From positions 1 to 20,217 of the IMG/VR virus record IMGVR_UViG_3300043425_000573: DNA of 20,217 nucleotides; one strand, written 5' to 3'. The notes beneath the pieces are model-generated. The model did not search any database and was not told where the DNA came from. It worked only from the letters and a program-made list of their open reading frames with translations. The position numbers and the translations under genes were made by a program. Numbering within the stretch: position 1 is the first letter of the stretch; each line of letters begins with the position of its first letter. This DNA comes from a virus. Positions 14,001 to 19,089 of the stretch are shown in pieces.

Positions 14001-14167
14001 TGACTGAGCAAAAGAAAACAAACTTTTTGGATGCGATTAAAGCCGCACAATCTGTTAAGAATAAAGTGCCAGCTGCAAAGGCTAAGCTAATACAGCAAGA
14101 AAAGGCACCCAAAGCCAGTAAAGGTTTCGGGTCAAGTGTTATGCGAAAAACTGGGCGCGGTGGATAA
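13997..14167 (+). CDS. Small basic protein with Gly/Arg tail (56 aa)
   Basis: A 56-residue lysine/alanine-rich protein, too short for many gene finders. It starts at ATGATGA, overlapping the upstream stop, with AAAGGTAA just before. The N-terminal half is a helix (NFLDAIKAAQSVKNK). The tail reads SKGFGSSVMRKTGRGG, a Gly/Arg end of a kind I recall in small proteins of related phages. It has a strong positive charge and no acidic cluster, so it may bind nucleic acid. It is the last gene of the exonuclease operon. Confidence 0.7.
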   Translation: MMTEQKKTNFLDAIKAAQSVKNKVPAAKAKLIQQEKAPKASKGFGSSVMRKTGRGG

Positions 14168-14181
14168 CTTTTGTCAACGAC

Positions 14182-14209
14182 TTCACTAGCTGAGGCGTTA
14201 TTATATAGT
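14182..14209 (+). promoter_or_regulatory. Weak sigma70-like promoter before the exported-protein gene
   Basis: A TATAGT -10 candidate (14204-14209) with TTCACT (14182-14187) 16 bp upstream. A better -35, TTGTCA (14171-14176), is too far away. It would yield a leader of about 33 nt with AAGGAG at 14236-14241. Confidence 0.4.
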
Positions 14210-14226
14210 AGACGCTAAAATCTACT
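14207..14226 (+). repeat. Small inverted repeat in the leader of the exported-protein gene
   Basis: AGTAGA (14207-14212) and TCTACT (14221-14226), separated by 8 nt, form a 6-bp stem that overlaps the proposed -10 box and transcription start. It could be an operator or a 5' hairpin; six base pairs can occur by chance. Confidence 0.35.
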
Positions 14227-14248
14227 TCATTTTTCAAGGAGAAACCAA

Positions 14249-14512
14249 ATGAAACAATTAGCAATCGCAACATTAGCCGCATTATCTTTAACAGCATTCG
14301 CCGCAGAGCCCGCAAAGACTCCTGCTGCACCAGCTACAGCCGCATCTGCTCCAGCACCCGCTAAAGCAGAAGCTCCTAAGACTGAAATGAAGTTGGCTAA
14401 GAAGAAGGAAGACAAGGCTGCTCCCAAGCAAGACGCCACTAAAAGCCCTGTCAAGGACGAAAAGGCTGCAGCACCAACTGCTCCAAAAGCCGAAGCAAAA
14501 CCAGCTAAGTGA
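14249..14512 (+). CDS. Exported Ala/Lys/Pro-rich protein with signal peptide (87 aa)
   Basis: A clear Sec signal peptide: a short basic start, a hydrophobic core (LAIATLAALSLTAF) and a signal-peptidase I site AFA before AEPAK. The mature 68 residues are almost entirely Ala, Lys, Pro and Glu in loose repeats (PAAPATAASAPAPAKAEAPK), with no cysteine or aromatic residue, so probably disordered in the periplasm. It has a strong AAGGAG and its own leader, set apart from the coupled operon style upstream. Composition and signal peptide resemble short stress-type exported proteins of proteobacteria, which suggests acquisition from a host. Its role for a phage is unknown; periplasm or envelope conditioning, or superinfection effects, are possibilities only. 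Confidence 0.8.
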   Translation: MKQLAIATLAALSLTAFAAEPAKTPAAPATAASAPAPAKAEAPKTEMKLAKKKEDKAAPKQDATKSPVKDEKAAAPTAPKAEAKPAK

Positions 14513-14696
14513 AGTAGAGGACAGTGATAACTATGATGTAGTTGAATTAGACTTACATCGTAGTTATTCTAGACCTAAACTAGTTAAAGTTAAGAATCTT
14601 TGGGATGATGATGCTGAATTACCAGAACGTATCACAAAGAGATTAGCAGAAATTAGAGTCCAAGCTCTAGCAAAATACAGAGAAACATGGGGCTAA
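14511..14696 (+). CDS. Coding-looking frame without a usable start codon (61 codons)
   Basis: Immediately at the exported gene's stop, the +1 frame reads 61 codons to TAA with plausible protein character: an acidic N-terminal part (EDSDNYDVVELDL), a basic middle (RPKLVKVKN), then WDDDAELPERITKRLAEIRVQALAKY as a charged helix ending in TWG. The frame is open back to 14391, but no ATG, GTG or TTG occurs in it. An AGAGGA site (14515-14520) precedes ATGATGTAG, where one extra base would give a normal start. Explanations are a one-base sequence error or mutation, +1 frameshifting at AAG-TGA, or a non-standard start. The stop codon lies in the loop of the terminator. Coordinates begin at the first codon after the overlap and are not a claimed start. 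Confidence 0.5.
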   Translation, partial: EVEDSDNYDVVELDLHRSYSRPKLVKVKNLWDDDAELPERITKRLAEIRVQALAKYRETWG

Positions 14697-14714
14697 ATGC
14701 CCCTTTTCTCTTTT
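14689..14714 (+). terminator. Rho-independent terminator
   Basis: Stem GGGGC (14689-14693), loop TAAAT, stem GCCCC (14699-14703), followed by TTTTCTCTTTT. The loop contains the TAA stop of the overlapping coding frame. Confidence 0.85.
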
Positions 14715-14739
14715 ATGTACAAATATTTTGCGCTATAAT
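14712..14739 (+). promoter_or_regulatory. Probable sigma70 promoter for the 14816 gene
   Basis: A perfect TATAAT (14734-14739) with only a poor -35 (TTTATG at 14712-14717, 16 bp away), directly after the terminator. The leader would be about 70 nt. The weak -35 suggests either low activity or help from an activator. Confidence 0.5.
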
Positions 14740-14758
14740 ATTAGTGTAAATACTAATA
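14739..14758 (+). repeat. Inverted repeat over the predicted transcription start
   Basis: TATTAGT (14739-14745) and ACTAATA (14752-14758) are perfect inverted copies 6 nt apart. They begin at the last base of the TATAAT box and cover the expected start site, a typical place for a repressor operator. It could also act as a 5' hairpin if transcription starts early. Confidence 0.45.
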
Positions 14759-14788
14759 GACAGTTGTAGGATCTGTTAAAAATCTACG

Positions 14789-14810
14789 TTAAACACACTT
14801 ACACAGGAGA
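14789..14810 (+). repeat. Leader repeat copy 1 (ribosome-site region)
   Basis: The sequence TTAAACACACTTACACAGGAGA before ATG 14816 is nearly repeated as TTAACACACATTAACACAGGAGA before ATG 16010 (15981-16003). Both contain the AGGAG ribosome site, so the copies may share translational control or descend from one duplicated leader. Confidence 0.5.
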
Positions 14811-14815
14811 AAAAT

Positions 14816-15094
14816 ATGTTTAATTCATTCGCATTCCAAGCCGTCGACGGCATACAAAACGCTAAGAAACAATTCGTTTCTACATTCGTCCAGCACGAAC
14901 AATTCGCTAAAGTGCTAAACGGTTTCATTGACGCACAAGCATCATACACAAAAGAAGCAATCACAGCAGGTTCTGTAGCCGCAACTGGCGTACAAGAAAT
15001 CTTGACTGACCGCACACCCTATGTCAATTTGACAAAGAAAATCGCTGAGTACTTCCCTACTGCGGCTTGCGCTACAGGAAAGAAGGCTAAGTAA
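14816..15094 (+). CDS. Possible phasin-like or unknown helical protein (92 aa)
   Basis: A 92-residue, nearly all-helical, amphipathic protein: FQAVDGIQNAKKQFVSTFVQ near the N-terminus, then EQFAKVLNGFIDAQASYTKEAI and an Ala/Gly/Thr-rich stretch, ending KKAK. The rhythm of Phe, Ala and charged residues resembles phasin-family proteins, which coat polyhydroxyalkanoate granules, but no diagnostic motif proves this. It has its own promoter and leader, a strong AGGAG (14805-14809) and a terminator just upstream, so it is independently expressed, probably at high level. No signal peptide. The stop is 2 bp before the next ATG. Confidence 0.75.
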   Translation: MFNSFAFQAVDGIQNAKKQFVSTFVQHEQFAKVLNGFIDAQASYTKEAITAGSVAATGVQEILTDRTPYVNLTKKIAEYFPTAACATGKKAK

Positions 15095-15096
15095 TC

Positions 15097-15291
15097 ATGT
15101 TGTCAATTCTATTGACAATAGGAGCACTAGCTATGGTAGGCATCGTTGGTCCATTATTTGCGATGGCAACCGAATCAACGTATGGTTCTGAGTTAGAAAA
15201 CTATATCATCAGTAACAATCCTAAGGATACCGGTGATGTAGAACGACTAACTAGAGAATACGATATAGCATCATCTAAGAGGTTCCTATGA
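15097..15291 (+). CDS. Small single-pass membrane protein (64 aa)
   Basis: A hydrophobic N-terminal segment (about residues 2-23, SILLTIGALAMVGIVGPLFAM) acts as a membrane anchor or uncleaved signal. It is followed by a 40-residue polar, acidic tail with DTGDVERLTREYD. No lipobox. It starts 2 bp after the upstream stop, and its stop overlaps the next ATG. The topology probably places the N-terminus inside the membrane edge, but the low positive charge at the N-terminus leaves orientation open. No family recognised. Confidence 0.7.
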   Translation: MLSILLTIGALAMVGIVGPLFAMATESTYGSELENYIISNNPKDTGDVERLTREYDIASSKRFL

Positions 15292-15380
15292 AATCAATCA
15301 AAGACTTTTTACGTTCTATACTTGAAGCTATTCAGTTAGCAAAAGCACACAGAGCAAGTAAGTACAAAAACGTACTATGA
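15288..15380 (+). CDS. Tiny basic helical protein (30 aa)
   Basis: A 30-residue frame, MKSIKDFLRSILEAIQLAKA followed by HRASKYKNVL, forming one amphipathic basic helix. Start and stop both overlap the neighbouring genes (ATGA at each end), which is the usual coupling in this genome and is the main reason to accept so short a gene. It resembles small DUF1127-like helices in style only. Function unknown. Confidence 0.55.
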   Translation: MKSIKDFLRSILEAIQLAKAHRASKYKNVL

Positions 15381-15961
15381 TTCACTTACAGCGCACTAGC
15401 ATTTATAAAATTACTGAGTACAGCAAGCATTTAAAAAACTTGCCGGATGAAGATAAGTATTCACGTTTTGGCTACAAAATAAGTGACCACAATATCGATC
15501 AGTTAATTTTATCTATGTGTTATCATTACAAAGACCATGAACTGTGGTATGCGAGAACTGATGACAGGCGCGTTGGATGGGGACATATGGCCAAGAACGA
15601 AGATGGTTCTTGGGAACTTGCTGTTAGTGTTGAACATGACTATCAACGTCAAGGTATCGGTGACATGTTAATCAATGAAATGTTAGAGTGGGCTAAGTTC
15701 CATCACATTCCTGAAGTTTATATGCACTGTATCGAGGCTAACAAAGTCATTCAACATTTGGCAGTCAAGCATAATTTGAAAACAAAGACTAGAGGAGACG
15801 GTGAGCGCACTGCGGCACTTGAAATTCCCGAAGCAAATGTTTTTGAATCCAATGCTCAGTTGTGGAAAGAACACAATGAAATCATGACTGAGTTTGCGAG
15901 GTTGCGTAAGCGTTACAAAGAATTGTGGGCTAACGCAGTTATACCAAAACCCTTGAAGTAA
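15377..15961 (+). CDS. GNAT-family N-acetyltransferase
   Basis: A 194-residue acetyl-CoA-dependent acetyltransferase. The acetyl-CoA pyrophosphate loop QRQGIG (90-95) follows the strand WELAVSVEHDY, as in motif A of the family, and MLINEMLEWA forms the next helix. Strand and helix order before and after (LWYARTDDRRVGWGHM; EVYMHCIEANK) also fits. A 50-residue charged helical tail follows the core, possibly for partner binding. The substrate is unknown: protein N-termini, a polyamine, a host factor or a modified base are all possible. It is coupled to the tiny gene upstream and ends at the -35/-10 region of the next unit. Confidence 0.85.
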   Translation: MIHLQRTSIYKITEYSKHLKNLPDEDKYSRFGYKISDHNIDQLILSMCYHYKDHELWYARTDDRRVGWGHMAKNEDGSWELAVSVEHDYQRQGIGDMLINEMLEWAKFHHIPEVYMHCIEANKVIQHLAVKHNLKTKTRGDGERTAALEIPEANVFESNAQLWKEHNEIMTEFARLRKRYKELWANAVIPKPLK

Positions 15962-15981
15962 CAATATAGGTTTGTTACACT
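15953..15981 (+). promoter_or_regulatory. Sigma70-like promoter for the 16010 gene
   Basis: TTGAAG (15953-15958), 17 bp, TACACT (15976-15981). The -35 box lies in the last codons of the acetyltransferase gene. It gives a leader of about 22 nt with AGGAG at 15998-16002. Confidence 0.55.
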
Positions 15982-16003
15982 TAACACACATTAACACAGG
16001 AGA
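15981..16003 (+). repeat. Leader repeat copy 2 (ribosome-site region)
   Basis: A near-copy of the leader at 14789-14810, differing by small insertions and one substitution, ending in the same ACACAGGAGA. Confidence 0.5.
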
Positions 16004-16009
16004 CACGAT

Positions 16010-16285
16010 ATGTCACAATTTGAAACACCAAAACTACCCGAAGTAAAATTCAACAAGAACGGATATGAAATCCGTGCTGATATCTTAGCAATGGCTAAGG
16101 ATATGGTCCAGAACGAATACAGCATGAAATTTCATGGCTGGGAAATGTCAGCCGAACGTGACCCAAAGACAAACCAAATCGTATCTACAGTTAAGATGCC
16201 CGAGTTCCCGGGTCTAGACAAGATTCTAGAGACTGCTGAAAAGATGTACGGATTTGTTAATCAAGGTACGCCGTCCAAAAAGTAA
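16010..16285 (+). CDS. Unknown phage protein (91 aa)
   Basis: A small acidic-to-neutral protein: LPEVKFNKNGYEIRADILAMAK opens with a strand and a helix, a beta-type middle follows (WEMSAERDPKTNQIVSTVKM), and the end is PGLDKILETAEKMYGFV with a basic tail. No known motif. Monocistronic: its own promoter upstream and a strong terminator directly after the stop, with a good AGGAG site, suggesting abundant expression. I recall similar small proteins in related T4-like phages, without known function. Confidence 0.75.
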   Translation: MSQFETPKLPEVKFNKNGYEIRADILAMAKDMVQNEYSMKFHGWEMSAERDPKTNQIVSTVKMPEFPGLDKILETAEKMYGFVNQGTPSKK

Positions 16286-16302
16286 TACTTATTACTACTT
16301 TT

Positions 16303-16322
16303 AGCCCCGGAAACGGGGCTTT
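16303..16322 (+). terminator. Rho-independent terminator with GAAA tetraloop
   Basis: A perfect 7-bp stem AGCCCCG (16303-16309) / CGGGGCT (16314-16320) closed by the stable tetraloop GAAA, followed by TTTCC. The T-run is short but the stem is strong. Confidence 0.85.
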
Positions 16323-16330
16323 CCTACGGC

Positions 16331-16359
16331 TTGACAATAAATCGTTTTGGGCATATAAT
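16331..16359 (+). promoter_or_regulatory. Consensus sigma70 promoter P1
   Basis: TTGACA (16331-16336), 17 bp, TATAAT (16354-16359), immediately after the terminator. Its 32-bp core (16330-16361) is repeated with two changes at 16615-16646. It drives the 76-aa gene at 16389. Confidence 0.92.
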
Positions 16360-16388
16360 ACTTGTATTGATTGATTAAAGGAGCAGTT

Positions 16389-16619
16389 ATGTCACAGCGT
16401 TTCATCGACTACATGATGGATTTCTATGGTCCCGACAGTGAAATCTATCCTGAGTTGAATTTCAACGAAACCCAAATTGCGATTGCTCTTGGTATCTACA
16501 AGATGCGCCTGTCTACTAAGGGTGAAGAATTTTGCGAAGATTCAGTAGACCGCGAAAATGTCCGTGATATCATCCTCGAAGCACGAGAAAAAGTTTTGCC
16601 CGAGTTCGCAAAGGCTTGA
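16389..16619 (+). CDS. Unknown phage protein (76 aa)
   Basis: A small acidic helical protein with several Met and Phe (RFIDYMMDFYGPDSE opening) and a segment NETQIAIALGIYKMR that could form a helix-turn-helix-like unit, though no clear DNA-binding signature follows. ATG 16389 is chosen for the AAGGAG at 16378-16383; an in-frame TTG at 16371 lies in the leader upstream of that site. Consensus promoters sit before and after the gene, and its TGA stop is part of the downstream -35 box. Function unknown; host takeover is plausible from context only. Confidence 0.75.
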   Translation: MSQRFIDYMMDFYGPDSEIYPELNFNETQIAIALGIYKMRLSTKGEEFCEDSVDRENVRDIILEAREKVLPEFAKA

Positions 16620-16646
16620 CAATAAATCAGTTTGGGCATATAATAC
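16615..16646 (+). repeat. Second copy of a 32-bp promoter repeat (first copy 16330-16361)
   Basis: The two 32-bp copies, from the C before TTGACA to the AC after TATAAT, match at 30 of 32 positions; the two changes are adjacent (GT versus AG) in the spacer. Spacers are normally free to vary, so this reflects a recent duplication or a conserved regulatory element. Confidence 0.85.
16616..16644 (+). promoter_or_regulatory. Consensus sigma70 promoter P2
   Basis: TTGACA (16616-16621), 17 bp, TATAAT (16639-16644). The previous gene's TGA (16617-16619) lies in the -35 box. Near-duplicate of P1. Confidence 0.92.
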
Positions 16647-16677
16647 ATACATAGACAGTTAAGACAAGGAGTTGAAA

Positions 16678-16887
16678 ATGGGTTTTGAAACAGTTGTTCT
16701 CACTAAAGTTTCTGACGTTCTCGGTACCGACAACCAAGCTAGTTTTGCTTATGGTACATTGTTTGTTGAATGCTCCGAGGCAGAGGCTCGCAAAGTGTTT
16801 CATCGCCTGAGCAAGGACTACGGTCTCGGTAAAGTTCAAATCTCCAAGTCTGAACGTAGCCCCGAATTCGCATTTGATTTTGTTTGA
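16678..16887 (+). CDS. Unknown phage protein (69 aa)
   Basis: A small alpha/beta protein: ETVVLTKVSDVLG, then SFAYGTLFVECSEAEARKVFHRLSKDYG (strand plus helix), and a C-terminal strand KVQISKSE...EFAFDFV. This beta-alpha-beta pattern is compact and probably a stand-alone domain; no catalytic residues are evident. ATG 16678 follows AAGGAG at the proper distance. The in-frame TTG two codons earlier is too close to that site. It is the first gene behind promoter P2 and is followed after 9 bp by the 257-aa gene. Confidence 0.75.
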   Translation: MGFETVVLTKVSDVLGTDNQASFAYGTLFVECSEAEARKVFHRLSKDYGLGKVQISKSERSPEFAFDFV

Positions 16888-16896
16888 GGATTGAAC

Positions 16897-17670
16897 ATGC
16901 CTGGTTTTGTTGACGTTTCGCACATGAGCAACGAAGAAGTCCGACGTATGGGTCATGCTGATGACTATGACGAGGATACTAATCGCCGTAGCTATCGTAA
17001 CCCTTACGCATATCGCAAACCTACTGCCCCTAAAGAAAATATCTCATTCACTGCGGATGACATGTGGGCGGCTGCTTGGCAAGCGTATGCTATCAACGGC
17101 AATCAATACGTCAAGGCGCTACTGCCCGGTGTTCCGGAAGATCAGCCCCAGCCTAACCGTGCAATTGCTGAACGACTATTAGCCAACCCTGAACAAATCA
17201 CGGAAGAAAGTCGTCAAGTCGGTGGTGTTATGCGCCGATACTTTCAAGGCTTGACTTTCAAACTTATTGAAGGCAAGAAACTTACTCCTTTTCTTCAAAG
17301 CGCATTTGACGCCGCAAACAAAGACGAAATCACTAGCAAGTATGACCTTGCTGTGATTGTCAGTTTGCCCGCAACCTACGAAAAGTCTGTAAAGCGTGAA
17401 GATATTGACCGCAAGATCAATTGGGCTCAAGGTGGGTATATTGGTATTGTCGGTGTCAAGACTGAGCAACGTATTGAGATTATCAGAAAAATCTGGTCTC
17501 AGAAATGGAACACATGGTTCTACAGTGGCATCAACGATCAGGATCAAGTGTTGTTTTTCGCACACATGAAAACTCAACTTGATGTTGGTTCTCATGTTAC
17601 AATTCAAGGTGTTGTGAAAGCACACCGTGACAACTCTACTCAACTCAACCGTGTAAAGGTAATCGAATGA
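16897..17670 (+). CDS. Unknown phage protein with possible OB-fold C-terminus (257 aa)
   Basis: The first 45 residues are polar and probably disordered (DDYDEDTNRRSYRNPYAYRK). A helical middle follows (about 48-150: TADDMWAAAWQAYAINGNQYVK). The last 80 residues are beta-rich, with GGYIGIVGVKTEQRIEIIRK and finally VTIQGVVKAHRDNSTQLNRVKVI. The ending resembles the 'GxVKxH...TxLxRV' strand pattern seen in OB-fold single-strand-binding regions of phage proteins, so nucleic-acid binding is plausible but unproved. GAGGA (16886-16890) precedes the ATG, and the stop overlaps the next ATG (ATGA). It may belong to replication or recombination, given the ligase and exonuclease nearby. Confidence 0.75.
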   Translation: MPGFVDVSHMSNEEVRRMGHADDYDEDTNRRSYRNPYAYRKPTAPKENISFTADDMWAAAWQAYAINGNQYVKALLPGVPEDQPQPNRAIAERLLANPEQITEESRQVGGVMRRYFQGLTFKLIEGKKLTPFLQSAFDAANKDEITSKYDLAVIVSLPATYEKSVKREDIDRKINWAQGGYIGIVGVKTEQRIEIIRKIWSQKWNTWFYSGINDQDQVLFFAHMKTQLDVGSHVTIQGVVKAHRDNSTQLNRVKVIE

Positions 17671-17846
17671 ATACAGTATGGGTATTAGTAGCAATCGTGT
17701 TCAACGGTCACTGGACTAACTCTATTATTCCTACACTGGAATTCAAAACACAAGAGAAGTGTCTGGCAGCTATTGAATCTTTCAAGGAAGAAACTGACAA
17801 CAAACAAGGTAAGGCTTTTATGCGTTGTGTGAGGATTGAAAAATGA
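17667..17846 (+). CDS. Small protein with hydrophobic N-terminus and two cysteines (59 aa)
   Basis: The N-terminal MNTVWVLVAIVFNGHW is hydrophobic enough to be a weak signal or membrane anchor. The remainder is soluble with C32 (QEKCLAAIESF) and C54 (FMRCVRIEK), possibly a disulfide pair if exported. ATGA overlaps at both ends tie it to the 257-aa gene and the next membrane protein. Its length of 59 residues makes it easy to miss. Family unknown. Confidence 0.65.
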   Translation: MNTVWVLVAIVFNGHWTNSIIPTLEFKTQEKCLAAIESFKEETDNKQGKAFMRCVRIEK

Positions 17847-17971
17847 AAAACTTTATTGTTGGTACTATTTTTGGTATTGTTATTTCTACTGTAGGCTTCT
17901 CGGGCATCGCCCGAATGCTTGATAACGGTATTCAAAAAACCAAAGATATCGCAGTTGAAACTGCCAAGTGA
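17843..17971 (+). CDS. Small membrane protein (42 aa)
   Basis: A single transmembrane helix (about residues 4-21, FIVGTIFGIVISTVGFSG) followed by a short amphipathic tail (MLDNGIQKTKDIAVETAK). The glycine-rich helix favours helix packing or oligomerisation. Similar tiny proteins ending in a charged helix occur in related phages, in my memory. The start overlaps the stop of the previous gene. The stop is 29 bp before the next ATG. Confidence 0.7.
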   Translation: MKNFIVGTIFGIVISTVGFSGIARMLDNGIQKTKDIAVETAK

Positions 17972-18000
17972 AATTTAAACGTAAACAATTGGAGGACAAG

Positions 18001-18426
18001 ATGGGACTTGATATGTACGCATATGTTGGACGTCCAGGTCAACGTGCTGAGTTTTATGAGCAAGATGGTCTTGAATATAATTCAAAGACAGGTGATTGGG
18101 ATGTGCCGGTTGGTGGCGTCACACAACCACAAGAAATTGCGTATTGGCGCAAGCACCCTAATCTACATGGTTGGATGCGTGAGCTATGGGAAGCAAAGGG
18201 TAACTCTGGTGAATTCAACGGTGATGAACTTGAATTGACCTGGGATGATATTGATATGCTTGAACAAGATATCAAGAATGGTACTTTGTCAAAACTGAAC
18301 GTCAGAGGTTTCTTCTTCGGAGATCCTAGTGATGAATACTACAAAGAACATGACCTCAAGTTTTGTATCGATGCTAAGGCAGAATGCTTTCTTGGTCGTC
18401 AAGTTTTCTACAACTCTAGTTGGTGA
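18001..18426 (+). CDS. Conserved phage hypothetical protein, MGLDMY family (141 aa)
   Basis: The protein begins MGLDMYAYVG, and has a central IAYWRKHPNLHGWMRELWE block (46-64), ELTWDDIDMLEQDI, RGFFFGDPSDEYYK and a C-terminal VFYNSSW. This order matches a family of small phage and prophage proteins of unknown function, often starting MGLDMY and ending near YxSSW. The conserved His, Trp and Arg in the middle block hint at a binding site, but no reaction is established to my knowledge. The ATG follows GGAGG (17991-17995). An upstream in-frame GTG has no such support. It is monocistronic or the first gene of the next pair. Confidence 0.85.
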   Translation: MGLDMYAYVGRPGQRAEFYEQDGLEYNSKTGDWDVPVGGVTQPQEIAYWRKHPNLHGWMRELWEAKGNSGEFNGDELELTWDDIDMLEQDIKNGTLSKLNVRGFFFGDPSDEYYKEHDLKFCIDAKAECFLGRQVFYNSSW

Positions 18427-18429
18427 CGT

Positions 18430-18747
18430 ATGAGATTGATGTTAGGTACACCCGACAAGCCCAGCCTTCTTGTTGATATTGAGCAGGAATACTCACCTGC
18501 TCATTTTGAATTCTGGGTAGTCAACGGCGCATGGAAAGGTACATACAACAACGGGCACGTCACAGTGTGGCATCCCTACGAGCCATGGTCTGATCTAACT
18601 AAAACGGAGATCCTATCAGACAATCCAGACAGGTTACGTGGTGATTATCAGGAAGTGTTCAACAACTTCCACGATGAAAACTATGTTGCGCCTAAGCCAA
18701 AGCCAGTTGAGTATCCAGCTAGCTGGGACGATGATATCCCTTTTTAA
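18430..18747 (+). CDS. Unknown phage protein (105 aa)
   Basis: A beta-rich protein with several tryptophans: LVDIEQEY, FEFWVVNGAWKGTYNNGHVTVWHPYEPW (26-53), then an acidic C-terminal segment ending PASWDDDIPF. The acidic, phenylalanine-terminated tail (DDIPF) is the type found at the end of single-strand DNA-binding proteins, where it contacts partner enzymes. That similarity is only compositional here. It starts 3 bp after the preceding stop, with a weak GGTGA ribosome site. Function unknown. Confidence 0.7.
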   Translation: MRLMLGTPDKPSLLVDIEQEYSPAHFEFWVVNGAWKGTYNNGHVTVWHPYEPWSDLTKTEILSDNPDRLRGDYQEVFNNFHDENYVAPKPKPVEYPASWDDDIPF

Positions 18748-18748
18748 A

Positions 18749-18877
18749 ATGTACATTACAAACAAATACGATTCAATCAGACTTCCCTATAGTGAAGAAC
18801 TATTAGAGTGGTTGGTTGAAACTTATCCTCTTTCAAAATATAGGGTGGTACAAAAACTACCTGAGCTAAACCCGTGA
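18749..18877 (+). CDS. Short unknown protein (42 aa)
   Basis: A small protein with a charged N-terminal segment and a helix around EELLEWLVETYPLSKYRVV; no membrane or catalytic feature. ATG 18749 directly follows the previous stop but has no clear ribosome site. An in-frame ATG at 18731, overlapping the previous gene behind GGGA, is an alternative. Coding status is moderate: the sequence reads like a protein but is short. Confidence 0.5.
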   Translation: MYITNKYDSIRLPYSEELLEWLVETYPLSKYRVVQKLPELNP

Positions 18878-18888
18878 GTAAATAGCGC

Positions 18889-19089
18889 ATGTTTAAAAAT
18901 ATAATTATTATTGTGCTAGGAACTCTCGTGGTGTTGTTTTGGTTAAGTGAGGAAGAAGACGACACCACAAATGATTTAGATAACGTCATTATCGAATACC
19001 AATGTAGTGACTTACCTGAATACGAAAGTGTACCCGAAGAAGTTTTACAAGAATGTAAGGCGCGCGGGTTGGTTGGAAAAACAATTTGA
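18889..19089 (+). CDS. Small membrane-anchored acidic protein (66 aa)
   Basis: An N-terminal transmembrane helix (FKNIIIIVLGTLVVLFWL, residues 2-19) is followed by a strongly acidic segment (SEEEDDTTNDLDN) and a tail with two cysteines (C39, C56). The acidic block after the helix suggests the C-terminal part is outside the cytoplasm, where the cysteines could pair. Its TGA stop (19087-19089) sits in the -35 box of the ligase promoter. No family recognised. Confidence 0.7.
   Translation: MFKNIIIIVLGTLVVLFWLSEEEDDTTNDLDNVIIEYQCSDLPEYESVPEEVLQECKARGLVGKTI

Noticed and set aside
17179-17694. 171-codon antisense open frame
   Set aside because: It lies opposite the 257-aa gene, has no ribosome site or motif, and its cysteine/phenylalanine-rich composition is typical of antisense reading.
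17900-17914. Perfect hairpin TCGGGC-ATC-GCCCGA
   Set aside because: It lies inside the coding region of a small membrane protein, with no T-run after it, so it is not called a terminator; the loop is also very short.
18879-18886. AGTAAATA as a late promoter
   Set aside because: Transcription would start inside or after the ATG at 18889, so it cannot serve that gene; probably chance.
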